Part shown: piece by piece, positions 26,929-35,721 of the stretch
How the letters are laid out: each line of letters starts with the position of its first letter
How positions within the stretch are numbered: the stretch's first letter is position 1
NCBI GenBank assembly: GCA_902801755.1
Contig: CADCJM010000016.1
Span: forward strand, 1-48,719
Direction of reading: 5' to 3'
DNA from: Oscillospiraceae bacterium
Lineage (GTDB): Bacteria > Bacillota > Clostridia > Saccharofermentanales > Saccharofermentanaceae
DNA length: 48,719 nucleotides
Translations under genes and position numbers: made by a program
Notes under the pieces: generated by a model
What the model was told of the DNA's origin: nothing
The model's input: only the letters and a program-made list of their open reading frames with translations
Database searches by the model: none

Positions 26929-27714
26929 ATGAGTGCATATTTGAAGATTAAAGATCTGCATAAATCATTCTACCCGCACGGCCAGCAGCTCAAAGTGCTT
27001 GACGGCATAGACCTTGAAGTCGAGAAGGGTGAGATCTTCGGCATCATCGGATTCTCCGGTGCCGGAAAATCAACTCTCGCACGCTGTATCAACAGACTCG
27101 AAAAGGCTGACTCGGGAACGATCGAACTGGGAGACACAGATATTCTGTCGCTTTCAAAAGATCAGCTCCTTAAGCAGCGTCATAAGATGGGAATGATCTT
27201 CCAGAACTTTAATCTTTTCGATTCCATGACGGTCTATCAGAATATCGCATACCCGCTTGAGATCTCCGGAGTGCCTCGGAAAGAGATAAAACAAAGAGTT
27301 CTGGAGACAGCTGAACTTGTCGGACTTACTGAGAAGCTCAAGGCTCATCCCGGTGCGTTATCGGGCGGACAGAAGCAAAGGGTAGGTATCGCAAGAGCGA
27401 TCGTCACCAAGCCTGATTTCATTATCTCAGATGAAGCAACATCAGCTCTCGATCCTCAGACAACGATCCAGATCTTAGATCTTTTGAAGGAGATCAATGA
27501 GAAGTACGGAATCACGATACTGATGATCACTCATGAACTTGATGCTATCAGATACACATGCGGCAGAATGGCTGTGCTTGAAGGCGGAAAGATCACTGAG
27601 AGCGGACTCGTGAGAGATATTTTCGAGAATCCGCACAGCAAGACAGGTGAGTTGTTTGCAAAGGTATTTATGCTCTTTCAAAGTCCTGAATTTACCAAAG
27701 GAGAAGGTATTTAA
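26929..27714 (+). CDS. metN: methionine-type ABC transporter ATPase lacking the NIL domain
   Basis: 261 residues with Walker A GFSGAGKST, Q-loop MIFQNFNLF, signature LSGGQKQRVGIARA, Walker B FIISDEATSALD and H-loop MITHELD: the MetN pattern. Typical MetN has ~340 residues with a C-terminal ligand-sensing NIL (C2) domain that shuts transport when internal methionine is high; this one ends right after the ATPase fold, so it should escape that trans-inhibition. It starts 6 nt after the NifB-like gene, in the same operon. Confidence 0.9.
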   Translation: MSAYLKIKDLHKSFYPHGQQLKVLDGIDLEVEKGEIFGIIGFSGAGKSTLARCINRLEKADSGTIELGDTDILSLSKDQLLKQRHKMGMIFQNFNLFDSMTVYQNIAYPLEISGVPRKEIKQRVLETAELVGLTEKLKAHPGALSGGQKQRVGIARAIVTKPDFIISDEATSALDPQTTIQILDLLKEINEKYGITILMITHELDAIRYTCGRMAVLEGGKITESGLVRDIFENPHSKTGELFAKVFMLFQSPEFTKGEGI

Positions 27715-27725
27715 GGAGACTATAG

Positions 27726-28436
27726 ATGAGTTTATTGGATTCTACTTTTTGGGAAGTGTTCCTTGCATCGTTGTCTCCTGAGATTTGGAAAGATCTTTGG
27801 GGACCTGTCGGTGAGACACTCTACATGACGGCGATATCATCCGTGATCATGCTGGTGTTCGGAATCGTTATAGGTATCCTTCTGGACATAACAAATCCGA
27901 ATGGCTTGATCCCTCTGAAAGTGTCATACACATTATCAGGCTGGATGATCAACTGCTTAAGGTCTTTGCCTCAGATGATCATGATCATTCTCATGATCCC
28001 GGTCGCAAGACTTATCTTCGGAAAATCATACGGCACCAATGCATGCATTATCGCAATAGCGGCAAGCTGTATCCCGATGTACGCACGTATCGTTGAAAGC
28101 AGTCTTCTGGAGATAGACAAAGGCAAGATCGAAGCAGCCCAGGCGATGGGAAGCAAGAACATAAGCATCGTTTTCAAAGTGCTTCTTCCCGAGACTCTGC
28201 CATCACTTATCAGAGGATTCACAGTATCTGTGATCACTGTATTATCCATGACAGCTCTTGCCGGAATGTTCGGAGCAGGAGGAATCGGTGATATTGCAGT
28301 CAGATACGGATATCAGAGATTTCAGCACGACAGATTGTTTGCATGTGTATACATACTGATCATTCTGGTCCAGCTGATACAGGGCATCGGAAATCTGGTG
28401 TCAAAGAGAATTTTAAAAACACGTAATCTTGTTTAA
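27726..28436 (+). CDS. metI: methionine-type ABC transporter permease
   Basis: 236 residues with about five membrane helices and the EAA loop IEAAQAMGSKNISIVFKVLLP, as in MetI. It forms the membrane channel with MetN and receives ligand from the MetQ-like lipoprotein. It starts 11 nt after metN with GGAG before the ATG. Substrate may be methionine or another sulfur compound such as a methylthio compound feeding the reductase; sequence cannot tell. Confidence 0.9.
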   Translation: MSLLDSTFWEVFLASLSPEIWKDLWGPVGETLYMTAISSVIMLVFGIVIGILLDITNPNGLIPLKVSYTLSGWMINCLRSLPQMIMIILMIPVARLIFGKSYGTNACIIAIAASCIPMYARIVESSLLEIDKGKIEAAQAMGSKNISIVFKVLLPETLPSLIRGFTVSVITVLSMTALAGMFGAGGIGDIAVRYGYQRFQHDRLFACVYILIILVQLIQGIGNLVSKRILKTRNLV

Positions 28437-28451
28437 TAAGGAGAAAAAGAC

Positions 28452-29354
28452 ATGAAAAACACATTAGTAAAAAAGATATTATCAACCATTGCTTTAAGCG
28501 CTTTAGTATTTAATTTCGCAGCATGCGCACAAAAGCCCGCCCAGACATCTTTATCATCTTCTGATACATCTGCGTCACAGGACAGTGCTACTGTATCTGA
28601 TGCACAGGCTAACGGAGAAGGCAAGGTCGTTTTGAAGGGCATTGTTGATCTTGTTCCGCATTCTGAGATCATTGAGCATGTAAAGCCTGTCCTTGCAGAG
28701 CAGGGCATTGAAGTAGTTCTTGTTGCTACTGCAGCTGACTCAACCACAAATGAAAGACTCAATTCAGGTGAGATCGACTTCAACTACTTCCAGCATCTCC
28801 CTTATCTTGAGAGTGAAGTTCAGGCTAACGGATACAAGCTCGCAAGCGCAGGCGGAATCCACATCGAACCTATCACAGCTTATTCAGATAAGTATAAATC
28901 AGTAGATGAGATCCCTGCTGATGCCGTTGTTGCCATTCCCAACGACGGAACAAATGAATACAGGGCGCTCCGTATCCTTGAAGAGAACGGCTTTATCGTT
29001 CTTGATCCTGCAGCAAAGGATTCACTCAGTGCATCGGTAAAGGATATCACGGAATATAAGAAATCCATCAAGATCGTTGAGATCGATTCTGCCCAGATCA
29101 TTCCTACAAAGGATGATTACGATTTCTTCATTACGAATACAAACAAAGCTCTTGAAGCAGGCATTACATCTGCAAAGCTCTTCAGTGAAGGTAAGGACAG
29201 TCCTTATGCGAACATCATCGCTGTAAGAGAAGAAGACCTTGATAATCCTGCAGTAAAGGCACTCGTTGATGCACTTCTTTCAGAAGAGACACAGCAGTGG
29301 ATCGCTGACAAGTACAACGGTGCGGTAATCCCCGTTATCACCCTTGGTAACTGA
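28452..29354 (+). CDS. metQ: MetQ/NlpA-family substrate-binding lipoprotein
   Basis: 300 residues. The signal peptide ends in lipobox NFAAC, a Ser/Thr linker follows, then the NlpA-type domain (LKGIVDLVPHSEIIEHVKP; LNSGEIDFNYFQHLPYLE; AIPNDGTNEYRALRILEENG). It captures the ligand outside the cell for MetNI. GGAG precedes the ATG. NlpA proteins bind methionine, its D-form or dipeptides. Being the only importer in the nitrogenase-like operon, it is a candidate for delivering the enzyme's substrate. Confidence 0.92.
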   Translation: MKNTLVKKILSTIALSALVFNFAACAQKPAQTSLSSSDTSASQDSATVSDAQANGEGKVVLKGIVDLVPHSEIIEHVKPVLAEQGIEVVLVATAADSTTNERLNSGEIDFNYFQHLPYLESEVQANGYKLASAGGIHIEPITAYSDKYKSVDEIPADAVVAIPNDGTNEYRALRILEENGFIVLDPAAKDSLSASVKDITEYKKSIKIVEIDSAQIIPTKDDYDFFITNTNKALEAGITSAKLFSEGKDSPYANIIAVREEDLDNPAVKALVDALLSEETQQWIADKYNGAVIPVITLGN

Positions 29355-29952
29355 TAGTTTGGCTTTCATTAGTACCAGGTATGGTAATCTCCTTCCGTGC
29401 AGCGGAGCTTCTGACTACAGAAAGAAGCACCGCTGCGCGGTCTGCTTTTATGACTCCGGAGCGTTAAGAAGCGTTTATCTGGAAGAACCTCAGGTATTGT
29501 CTTTCCCGTCAGGTGATTTTCAGGCTGAACTTATAACTTTTTACGAGGACGGCAATGCGAAAAGGATCTTTCCTTTGTATGGCCAGCTCAGTGCCTATTG
29601 GAGCATCGAGGAAGAGTCCGAATACGCGCCGGAATACGATTTTGAGATAGCTGGAGAGATATACCGCATAAAGCCCGAGTGCATCTTTTTCTATCCGTCA
29701 GGAAAGATAAGGAGCATCACTATCTGGCCGTCAGATGAACTGAACATAAAGACGCCTGCCGGATATATCAAGACAAAGCTCGGAATAGAACTCTATGAGT
29801 CTGGCAGTATCAGAAGTATTGAGCCTGTCTACGGGACGGTTATTTCGACGCCTTCAGGTGACATAAGACCATTTAGATACAGGCCGGTCATGATGCATGC
29901 CGAGAACGCGACCTTGAGATTTACTGAAAACGGTGATCTTATATTAAACTGA
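29344..29952 (+). CDS. MORN/YwqK-like repeat protein of unknown function
   Basis: About 202 residues starting at TTG 29344 inside the end of metQ, or a few codons later; no clear ribosome binding site, so coupling to metQ is likely and the start is uncertain. The protein is made of repeats of the form F/L-Y-x-S-G-x-(I/L)-R-S-(I/V) (FYDSGALRSV, FYPSGKIRSI, LYESGSIRSI) alternating with SFPSGDF/STPSGDI turns, as in YwqK/MORN beta-hairpin repeat proteins. Cys residues cluster near the N-terminus (LLPCSGASDYRKKHRCAVC). Role unknown; membership of the operon suggests an accessory part of this system. Confidence 0.7.
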   Translation: MVTDSLAFISTRYGNLLPCSGASDYRKKHRCAVCFYDSGALRSVYLEEPQVLSFPSGDFQAELITFYEDGNAKRIFPLYGQLSAYWSIEEESEYAPEYDFEIAGEIYRIKPECIFFYPSGKIRSITIWPSDELNIKTPAGYIKTKLGIELYESGSIRSIEPVYGTVISTPSGDIRPFRYRPVMMHAENATLRFTENGDLILN

Positions 29953-29963
29953 CGGAGATAAAA

Positions 29964-30482
29964 ATGATTATCAGAAGCGCAACACCGGACGATGCCGGAA
30001 GACTCCTTGAGATCTATTCTTATTATGTTGAGAACACTGCGGTAACTTTCGAGATCGATGTTCCGTCATTTGAAGAATTCCACAAACGCATTTCCGTGAC
30101 GCTGGAACGTTATCCTTACATCGTCCTGGAAAATAAAGGCAGGATCGAAGGCTATGCTTATGCAGGCGTTTTCTACGACCGTGCCGCATACGATCACTCC
30201 TGCGAAGTAACGATCTATCTTGACCGTAATTCTCATGGCAAGGGATATGGAAGAATCCTTTACGATGAGCTCGAAAAAGAATTGAAGGAAAGAGGCATCA
30301 TCAATCTGTACGCCTGCATCGCAGATCCCGTTACCGAAGATGAATATCTCACCTCGAACAGCGAGCAGTTCCATGGCCATCTCGGATATGTTAAGAACGG
30401 TGAGTTCCACAAATGTGGTTACAAATTCGGCCGCTGGTACAACATGATATATATGGAGAAGATCATCGGCGAACATTATTAA
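29964..30482 (+). CDS. GNAT acetyltransferase, MnaT/phosphinothricin acetyltransferase-like
   Basis: 172 residues. IIRSATPDDAGRLLEIYSYYVENTAVTFE is characteristic of the Pat/YncA (MnaT) group, and motif A is YLDRNSHGKGYGRILYDELE. Members acetylate phosphinothricin, methionine sulfoximine or methionine sulfone. The start is 11 nt after the MORN-like gene with GGAG upstream, so it probably ends the nitrogenase-like operon. With a methionine-type importer in the same unit, a role in handling a methionine analogue is an attractive but unproven idea. Confidence 0.85.
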   Translation: MIIRSATPDDAGRLLEIYSYYVENTAVTFEIDVPSFEEFHKRISVTLERYPYIVLENKGRIEGYAYAGVFYDRAAYDHSCEVTIYLDRNSHGKGYGRILYDELEKELKERGIINLYACIADPVTEDEYLTSNSEQFHGHLGYVKNGEFHKCGYKFGRWYNMIYMEKIIGEHY

Positions 30483-30530
30483 TGAGGCGTGTCAAAAGCT
30501 TTGACCTGCTCTTAAACATGCCCTGCGAAA

Positions 30531-30539
30531 TGATATAAT
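30531..30539 (+). promoter_or_regulatory. extended -10 promoter of the PRTase gene
   Basis: TG-A-TATAAT at 30531-30539. Predicted initiation near 30546 argues against the ATG at 30550 as start codon and for the GTG at 30583. Confidence 0.6.
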
Positions 30540-30582
30540 CTTCCTGTTAATGAAAATATCAGAATATCAGGGAGGGCCGGAC

Positions 30583-31152
30583 GTGGATAAGGCAAAGACA
30601 TATAAGATCAGTATCGCAGGGCTTACAAGAGATCTGCCTCTTTGTAAAGTGACTGATGATATCTATATTGCAGCCTTTATCTGCTTCGGTGATGCAGAGC
30701 TTACAGAGGCTTGCGCGAGAGAAATGTTAAAGCTCGTTTCCCGTGAAGATTACGATTATATCCTTACTGCAGAGGCAAAGGGCATTCCGATAGGACATGA
30801 GATGGCAAGGCAGGCCGGTATGAGGAAGCATTTTGTTGCGCGCAAGAGCGTCAAGAATTACATGCCTGACCCGATATCTGTCGATGATGAATCTATTACC
30901 ACCAAAGGTCTTCAGAAGCTTTATCTCGGAAGCGATGATGCAGCCCTGATCAAGGGTAAGCGCATCCTTATCGTTGATGATGTTATCTCCACAGGCGGTT
31001 CTTTACGTGCTATGGAAGCGCTTGTTAATATCGCCGGCGGAACCGTTGCCGGCAGGATCGCGGCTCTGGCAGAAGGAGATGCAAGCAAGCGGGATGACAT
31101 AAAATTCCTTGAACGTCTCCCGTTATTTGATGCTGACGGAAATCCTAAATAA
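30583..31152 (+). CDS. phosphoribosyltransferase (adenine/xanthine PRTase-like)
   Basis: 189 residues from GTG 30583, which follows GGGAGG at a good distance; the ATG 33 nt upstream would be at the very 5' end of the transcript. The PRPP-binding motif is RILIVDDVISTGGSL, and TAEAKGIPIGHEMARQAG is the conserved substrate-side block. Type I PRTases join a base to PRPP in purine salvage; the closest match in style is adenine or xanthine PRTase, not resolved here. Monocistronic, with its own extended -10 promoter. Confidence 0.88.
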   Translation: MDKAKTYKISIAGLTRDLPLCKVTDDIYIAAFICFGDAELTEACAREMLKLVSREDYDYILTAEAKGIPIGHEMARQAGMRKHFVARKSVKNYMPDPISVDDESITTKGLQKLYLGSDDAALIKGKRILIVDDVISTGGSLRAMEALVNIAGGTVAGRIAALAEGDASKRDDIKFLERLPLFDADGNPK

Positions 31153-31153
31153 G

Positions 31154-31182
31154 AAAAAACAGCCGGACTTTCATCCGGCCTG
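31154..31182 (-). terminator. intrinsic terminator of the 31605-31204 gene
   Basis: GCCGGA (31162-31167) pairs with TCCGGC (31174-31179), and the A-run at 31154-31159 reads as a T-run on the minus strand. It sits between convergent genes. Confidence 0.7.
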
Positions 31183-31203
31183 TAGACACTATATAAAGGC
31201 GCC

Positions 31204-31605
31204 TTAAAAGTATCTCTCGGCACGTTTTTCCCAATCCGGTCTGTCGTATTGGCCGGAATCGGCGCTCGTGTTTTTCGAGACAAAAGCACCTTTAGGAATA
31301 TTGGCCTTTTTCTCTTCTGCGGCTTTTTTCGTGCGCTCCTCCTCAGTAAGTCTTCTGACCTGCGCCTGACCTGAAGGATCGCCGGTGTCATCATACTTGA
31401 ACAGGTTCTGCTGCACATATGTCCTGTAAGCAGTCTTCTCCATTCTGTTGCATTTGGAAGTGAAAGTGGTCTCGGCCTGGTAGGTCTTACTGCCTCCGCG
31501 GCTGTCACCGATATTATTGGATTTATCGAGCTTATTTCCGCAGATCCAGAATGCCAGTCCGAATCCGAATGCCAATGCAAAAAGTCCGGCGAAAAAATTG
31601 ATCAT
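31204..31605 (-). CDS. small membrane-anchored protein of unknown function
   Basis: 133 residues from ATG 31605 (MINFFAGLFALAFGFGLAFW), 4 nt after the stop of the upstream zinc-ribbon gene, with GGCAGGGA as ribosome binding site; the longer frame only overlaps that gene. One N-terminal membrane helix, then a charged cytoplasmic tail rich in Lys/Glu (EEERTKKAAEEKKANIPKG). No family recognised. Probably a partner of the zinc-ribbon membrane protein, given the tight coupling. Confidence 0.65.
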   Translation of the reverse strand: MINFFAGLFALAFGFGLAFWICGNKLDKSNNIGDSRGGSKTYQAETTFTSKCNRMEKTAYRTYVQQNLFKYDDTGDPSGQAQVRRLTEEERTKKAAEEKKANIPKGAFVSKNTSADSGQYDRPDWEKRAERYF

Positions 31606-31609
31606 AAGC

Positions 31610-32821
31610 TTATCCCTGCCTTTTCTTCGTGAAGTTGAACATCGCCTTATCCTGCGTAAGCCGGATATTCTCCATGACTCTCTTAACCCTGCCGATCCCG
31701 GTCGAGAAGAGCGTACCGATACCGACAATGATAAATAAGAGTATTCTTAAGTCGCCTTTGTCTAAATCCCTGCCGGAAGCGAACATTGACGTAAACATCT
31801 CCTTAAATACGAAGAAAGACAACACTGCTGCCGTTATGGCTATAGCTAAGAGCATGATATCGAACAATGCCTTTTTCCAAGGCAGAGCACATACGACTTT
31901 GCCCGTGTCGCCGTTAACAAGGATCGTATGAGGCTTATCCTTGTATCTGAAAGTGATGAACCACGCAGGAAGCATGGCATATTTCATATCGGTGTCGACC
32001 TTTACGGACGGATAGGACTCAACGGGCTTTATGTCAAATGCGTCAATGTCTCTCTCCGACGCTTCAATAAAGAATTCCTTGCCTCTCTCCAGGGCAGCCT
32101 TCCTTACATCGCTGTAAGTAACATCTGAGATATTTGAATAAAAGCCTGCAAGATAATCCTCGTCAAACGCTTTCAGATGACTCAGATCGAAGGGCTCCAA
32201 CTTTGAGCTGCTGTCATCCGAGATCGCTCTGGCAGCATCGACCGGGAGATCCTTGAACTTGAGATTTCCGGTGCGTCCGAAATACCTTTTAACATTCTTC
32301 TTATCTTCTGTTACCGTACCCTCAAAGATCATCGTGTCATAATACGTGGCATTAACGATCCAGTACGGAAGATATATTCCCCTGCAGCAATCGATAGAGA
32401 AATTCTTGATCGCTCTTGGCACGAAAGTACCTTTCTTTATCGTATCTCTGGCCCTCATTACGGCCTCACCTCTCGTTATCCTGAAAGGCATTATGAATTC
32501 AGGCTTCTTCTGCTTTGCTATCCTGCTGAAAACGACATTCGGATTGCCGCAGAAAACGCACGTTGTTGATGCCTCGGTGCCGTTTATTATGATCTCACCG
32601 CCGCACTCACTGCACGAATAAACGTAGCAGTCCATGAACTCCTCTTCGTTTGAGTTATAGACCCCGGATGCAGATTCAGGATTCAGGTCCTGCCTGTAAG
32701 GCTTTGCTTCTGACTCAACCTCTTCGGGTTTGAACTCGCTGCCGCACGAAGAGCAGAACATCATCTGCGATACCGGATCAAATACCAGTGCGTGGCTGCA
32801 ATTCTTACATAATGTAGCCAT
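31610..32821 (-). CDS. zinc-ribbon membrane protein (TFIIB-type zinc ribbon, function unknown)
   Basis: 403 residues. The N-terminal zinc ribbon is CKNCSHALVFDPVSQMMFC followed by SSCG; a second ribbon is CSECGGEII with CVFCGNP (about residues 70-95). A conserved globular middle (KKPEFIMPFRITRGEAV, CCRGIYLPYWIVNATY) precedes two C-terminal membrane helices. This domain set is found in many Clostridia and is often annotated as a TFIIB-type zinc-ribbon or PriA-like protein. Nothing here shows helicase activity, so I reject the helicase name. GGGGGAGA stands before the ATG. Confidence 0.8.
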   Translation of the reverse strand: MATLCKNCSHALVFDPVSQMMFCSSCGSEFKPEEVESEAKPYRQDLNPESASGVYNSNEEEFMDCYVYSCSECGGEIIINGTEASTTCVFCGNPNVVFSRIAKQKKPEFIMPFRITRGEAVMRARDTIKKGTFVPRAIKNFSIDCCRGIYLPYWIVNATYYDTMIFEGTVTEDKKNVKRYFGRTGNLKFKDLPVDAARAISDDSSSKLEPFDLSHLKAFDEDYLAGFYSNISDVTYSDVRKAALERGKEFFIEASERDIDAFDIKPVESYPSVKVDTDMKYAMLPAWFITFRYKDKPHTILVNGDTGKVVCALPWKKALFDIMLLAIAITAAVLSFFVFKEMFTSMFASGRDLDKGDLRILLFIIVGIGTLFSTGIGRVKRVMENIRLTQDKAMFNFTKKRQG

Positions 32822-32921
32822 ATTCTCCCCCTTAAACCTGATTGACTAAATGTCTTACTTTATATTCTCTGATTCTATTAATTTTCGAAAACACCGTCAA
32901 CTTAAACTGATGATGCAGTAA

Positions 32922-33794
32922 TCAGAACGACTCCTTTACCTGTGCAAGGAACTTTTCCGCTATAGGCGTAAATGTCTGGTATTTGTTCCAGATCAGATAC
33001 AGCTTTGTTTCCTGCTTCGGAGTCAGTGGCCGGAATACAAGGTCGCTTTCTTCGGAACAGTTGATCAGGTGTTCGAAGGTCAGAAGGATTCCCAGACCTT
33101 CTTTCGCAAACATGGAAGCATTATAAGAAAGGCGGAATGAGCCTTCCAGGTGAAGCTCTGAGAAACGCTCACCGGCCCATTCAGGTATCTCGATATTCCA
33201 GCTTTGCTCAGAGCAGAAGAGAGGCTGGCCGATAAGGTCTGAGACCTTAATGCTCTTTTTCTTTGCCAAAGGGTGGCTCTTTAACATGACCGCACCCCAG
33301 CGGTCTGATGAAGGGAACGGAAGATATTCGTACTTTTCCTTGTTCGGGAGCTCGCATATCACACCGAAATCAAGTATGCCCTTGTCAAGCTTCTCGGTTA
33401 CCTGCTCCGTATCACCGCTTGTTATGTGATAGGTAAAGGAAGGATATCTGTCTTTAAGCTTCTTTATCTCACGTGCAAGCAGTGCTATCTGATAAGATTC
33501 TCCAAGCCCGAAATAAATACCACCGCCTGTAATGTCATCAAGGGATATGAACTCCTGCTCGATCTTATCGGCCATTGCAACCAGGTCTTCGGCACGGTCG
33601 CGGAGCAGCATGCCTTCATCGGTCAGCTTGATGGAGAAACTGTGACGGGTAAAGAGCTTTTTGCCCAGTTCATCTTCAAGGGCTTTAAGCGCCTTTGATA
33701 AGGTCGGCTGCGTCACATGCATGAGCTCTGCAGCGTGTGACATGTTCTCTTCTCTCGCGACGGCAAGAAAGTAACGAAGGTTCTTTATCTCCAT
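32922..33794 (-). CDS. LysR-family transcriptional regulator
   Basis: 290 residues from ATG 33794 (MEIKNLRYFLAVAREENM), supported by AGGGGTG 8 nt upstream. The N-terminal helix-turn-helix is SHAAELMHVTQPTLSKALKALEDELG; the effector domain is of CbnR/CatM-like length. It is not closely similar to the two sulfur-region LysR proteins. It is divergent from the small-protein/alpha-beta-hydrolase operon, with an inverted-repeat operator between, the classic layout of a LysR controlling its neighbours. Confidence 0.92.
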   Translation of the reverse strand: MEIKNLRYFLAVAREENMSHAAELMHVTQPTLSKALKALEDELGKKLFTRHSFSIKLTDEGMLLRDRAEDLVAMADKIEQEFISLDDITGGGIYFGLGESYQIALLAREIKKLKDRYPSFTYHITSGDTEQVTEKLDKGILDFGVICELPNKEKYEYLPFPSSDRWGAVMLKSHPLAKKKSIKVSDLIGQPLFCSEQSWNIEIPEWAGERFSELHLEGSFRLSYNASMFAKEGLGILLTFEHLINCSEESDLVFRPLTPKQETKLYLIWNKYQTFTPIAEKFLAQVKESF

Positions 33795-33809
33795 CGGGCA
33801 CCCCTTTCT

Positions 33810-33834
33810 GTGATATTCCAATATGGCATATCAC
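33810..33834. promoter_or_regulatory. LysR operator in divergent region
   Basis: GTGATAT (33810-33816) and ATATCAC (33828-33834) form a perfect 7-bp inverted repeat with an 11-nt spacer, fitting the T-N11-A rule of LysR sites. A second overlapping repeat, ATATC-AC-GATAT, runs to 33839. A -10-like TATACT at 33876-33881 serves the plus strand. Confidence 0.6.
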
Positions 33835-33922
33835 GATATTCATTTTATTCATTAGCGCACTTCATAGCAACCCTTTATACTGATCTTGTAAGGACAAAAA
33901 CAGTTTTAGCGGAGATCCGGTT

Positions 33923-34141
33923 ATGGACTTGAAAATGATGATCGACAGTCTGTCTGAAATAGGCTTGACTGATGAACAGAAAAGAACGGCAAGAAAGCTC
34001 TATGACATGGGTCAGAATGCGGAACTGATCAGATATCTGAAGAAGTGCCGGTGCGGCCTGATCGATGAGATGCATGAGAGCCAGAGGAAAGTTGACCGGA
34101 TGGATTATCTGATCCGGAAAGCAGAGAAGGAAAAAGTATAA
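33923..34141 (+). CDS. small protein of unknown function upstream of hydrolase
   Basis: 72 residues, highly charged and mostly helical (SEIGLTDEQKRTARKLYDMG; KKCRCGLIDEMHESQRKVDR). No membrane helix or signal. The pattern of a short helical protein with a CRC motif, placed before an alpha/beta hydrolase and divergent from a LysR gene, is seen in other Clostridia as I recall it, but I know of no function. It is co-transcribed with the hydrolase 21 bp downstream. Confidence 0.65.
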   Translation: MDLKMMIDSLSEIGLTDEQKRTARKLYDMGQNAELIRYLKKCRCGLIDEMHESQRKVDRMDYLIRKAEKEKV

Positions 34142-34162
34142 AAGCCACGGAGGTTTATAACA

Positions 34163-35152
34163 ATGAAAGCAGAAGATCTGAGACTTGTAACTGAGTGGGA
34201 TAAGACATTTCCCAAGAGCGATAAGGTTGATCACAGCAAAGTAACATTTGTGAACCGTTATGGAATAACGTTAGCTGCAGATATGTATGTGCCAAAGGGA
34301 GCAGAAGGAAGACTTCCGGCGATCGCGGTAAGCGGACCTTTTGGTGCGGTCAAAGAACAGTGCTCAGGTCTTTATGCCCAGACCATGGCAGAGAGAGGAT
34401 TTATCACGATAGCATTTGATCCCTCCTATACCGGAGAGAGCAGCGGCGAACCCAGATATATGGCATCTCCCGACATCAACACTGAAGATTTTATGGCGGC
34501 AGTGGATTTCCTTTCTCTCAATGAGAAAGTCGATCCTGACAGGATCGGAATCATCGGCATCTGCGGCTGGGGCGGCATGGCTCTTAATACGGCAGCATTA
34601 GATCCGCGCATTAAAGCTACGGTTGCTTCGACCATGTATGACATGACCAGAGTTAATGCAAACGGATATTTCGATTCTGAGGACTCTGAGGAGCAGCGCT
34701 ATGAGAAAAAGAAAGCAATGGCTGCACAGCGCCTTGAAGACTTAAAGAACGGTACTTATAAACGTGCAGGCGGATGCCTGCCGCTTCCTGTTCCGGAAGA
34801 TGCTCCGTTCTTCGTGAAGGATTACAGTGAGTACTACAAGGGAAGGGCATATCACGCAAGGTCCCTTAATTCCAACGAAGGCTGGAATGTTACAGGCTGT
34901 GAGTCTTTTATGAATCAGCCGATCCTTAAGTACTCGAATGAGATAAGAAGTGCAGTTCTGATCATCCACGGAGAGAAAGCGCATTCCTGTTATTTCTCGA
35001 AAGATGCATATGAGAATATGACAAAAGACAGCAAGTATAAAGATAACAAGGAACTCATGATAATTCCCGGCGCGGTTCATACGGATCTGTACGACAATCT
35101 AAATGTTATTCCTTTCGAGCATATAGAAGAATTCATGAGGAAATACTTATGA
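34163..35152 (+). CDS. alpha/beta hydrolase (dienelactone hydrolase-like, Cys nucleophile)
   Basis: 329 residues. The nucleophile elbow is IGICGWGGMAL (G-x-C-x-G), so Cys replaces the usual Ser as in dienelactone hydrolases and YcjY-like proteins. The N-terminal strand block RYGITLAADMYVPKG and FDPSYTGESSGEPR, and a late Asp/His pair (IIHGEKAHS; PGAVHTDLYD), complete the fold. Substrate unknown; an ester or lactone is likely. Probably under control of the divergent LysR. It overlaps the following lipoprotein gene by 4 nt. Confidence 0.88.
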   Translation: MKAEDLRLVTEWDKTFPKSDKVDHSKVTFVNRYGITLAADMYVPKGAEGRLPAIAVSGPFGAVKEQCSGLYAQTMAERGFITIAFDPSYTGESSGEPRYMASPDINTEDFMAAVDFLSLNEKVDPDRIGIIGICGWGGMALNTAALDPRIKATVASTMYDMTRVNANGYFDSEDSEEQRYEKKKAMAAQRLEDLKNGTYKRAGGCLPLPVPEDAPFFVKDYSEYYKGRAYHARSLNSNEGWNVTGCESFMNQPILKYSNEIRSAVLIIHGEKAHSCYFSKDAYENMTKDSKYKDNKELMIIPGAVHTDLYDNLNVIPFEHIEEFMRKYL

Positions 35153-35721
35153 GAATGAACATTGCAGCCGCTTTGACTGCAGGCTTAGTCCTGATGACTC
35201 TGGCAGGATGTTCTGCAGCTCCTGAATCTACAACAACTTCTACAGCGCAGATCACGGCTTCGGCTAAAGAAATATCCGAAATGACAACAGAGAAGACTAC
35301 CGCAACTGCAATGTCTGAAACGTCTGAAACGGCCGCTCAGACAGAAGAGACTGATACCGTCACGGAGGCAGAAAGATCAATGACATTAAAGATCGGAGAA
35401 AGGGAAGTTCAGGTTACCTGGGAAGACAATGCTTCCGTAGAAGATCTGAAGAAACTTGCTGCATCAGGGCTGACCATAAAGATGTCTATGTACGGCGGCT
35501 TTGAGCAGGTAGGTTCCATAGGGCAGGCTATCTCAAGAGACGATAAACAGACAACAACTGAGCCTGGTGATATCGTTCTTTATTCCGGTAATCAGATAGT
35601 GGTGTTCTACGGATCCAATTCCTGGAGCTACACAAGACTCGGCAAGATCGATCTGACAGAAAAGGAATTAAAAGATCTCTTAAGCAACGGTGATGTAACT
35701 ATTACGCTCAGTCTTGGCTAG
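35149..35721 (+). CDS. cyclophilin-like domain lipoprotein
   Basis: 190 residues. Signal peptide with lipobox TLAGC (Cys21), a Thr/Ser/Glu-rich linker to about residue 75, then a ~115-residue domain with KIGEREVQVTWEDNASVEDL, PGDIVLYSGNQIVVFYGSNS and YTRLGKID. These match the small cyclophilin-like family (PF18050 type) often linked to flavodoxin or hydrolase genes in gut Clostridia. Peptidyl-prolyl isomerase activity is not established for the family. The ATG overlaps the hydrolase stop. Its 3' end overlaps the opposing GH127 gene by 14 bp. Confidence 0.82.
   Translation: MRMNIAAALTAGLVLMTLAGCSAAPESTTTSTAQITASAKEISEMTTEKTTATAMSETSETAAQTEETDTVTEAERSMTLKIGEREVQVTWEDNASVEDLKKLAASGLTIKMSMYGGFEQVGSIGQAISRDDKQTTTEPGDIVLYSGNQIVVFYGSNSWSYTRLGKIDLTEKELKDLLSNGDVTITLSLG

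Noticed and set aside
31610..32821. PriA-type replication restart helicase
   Set aside because: Only the zinc ribbons match; Walker motifs and helicase domains are absent and the C-terminus is membrane-spanning.
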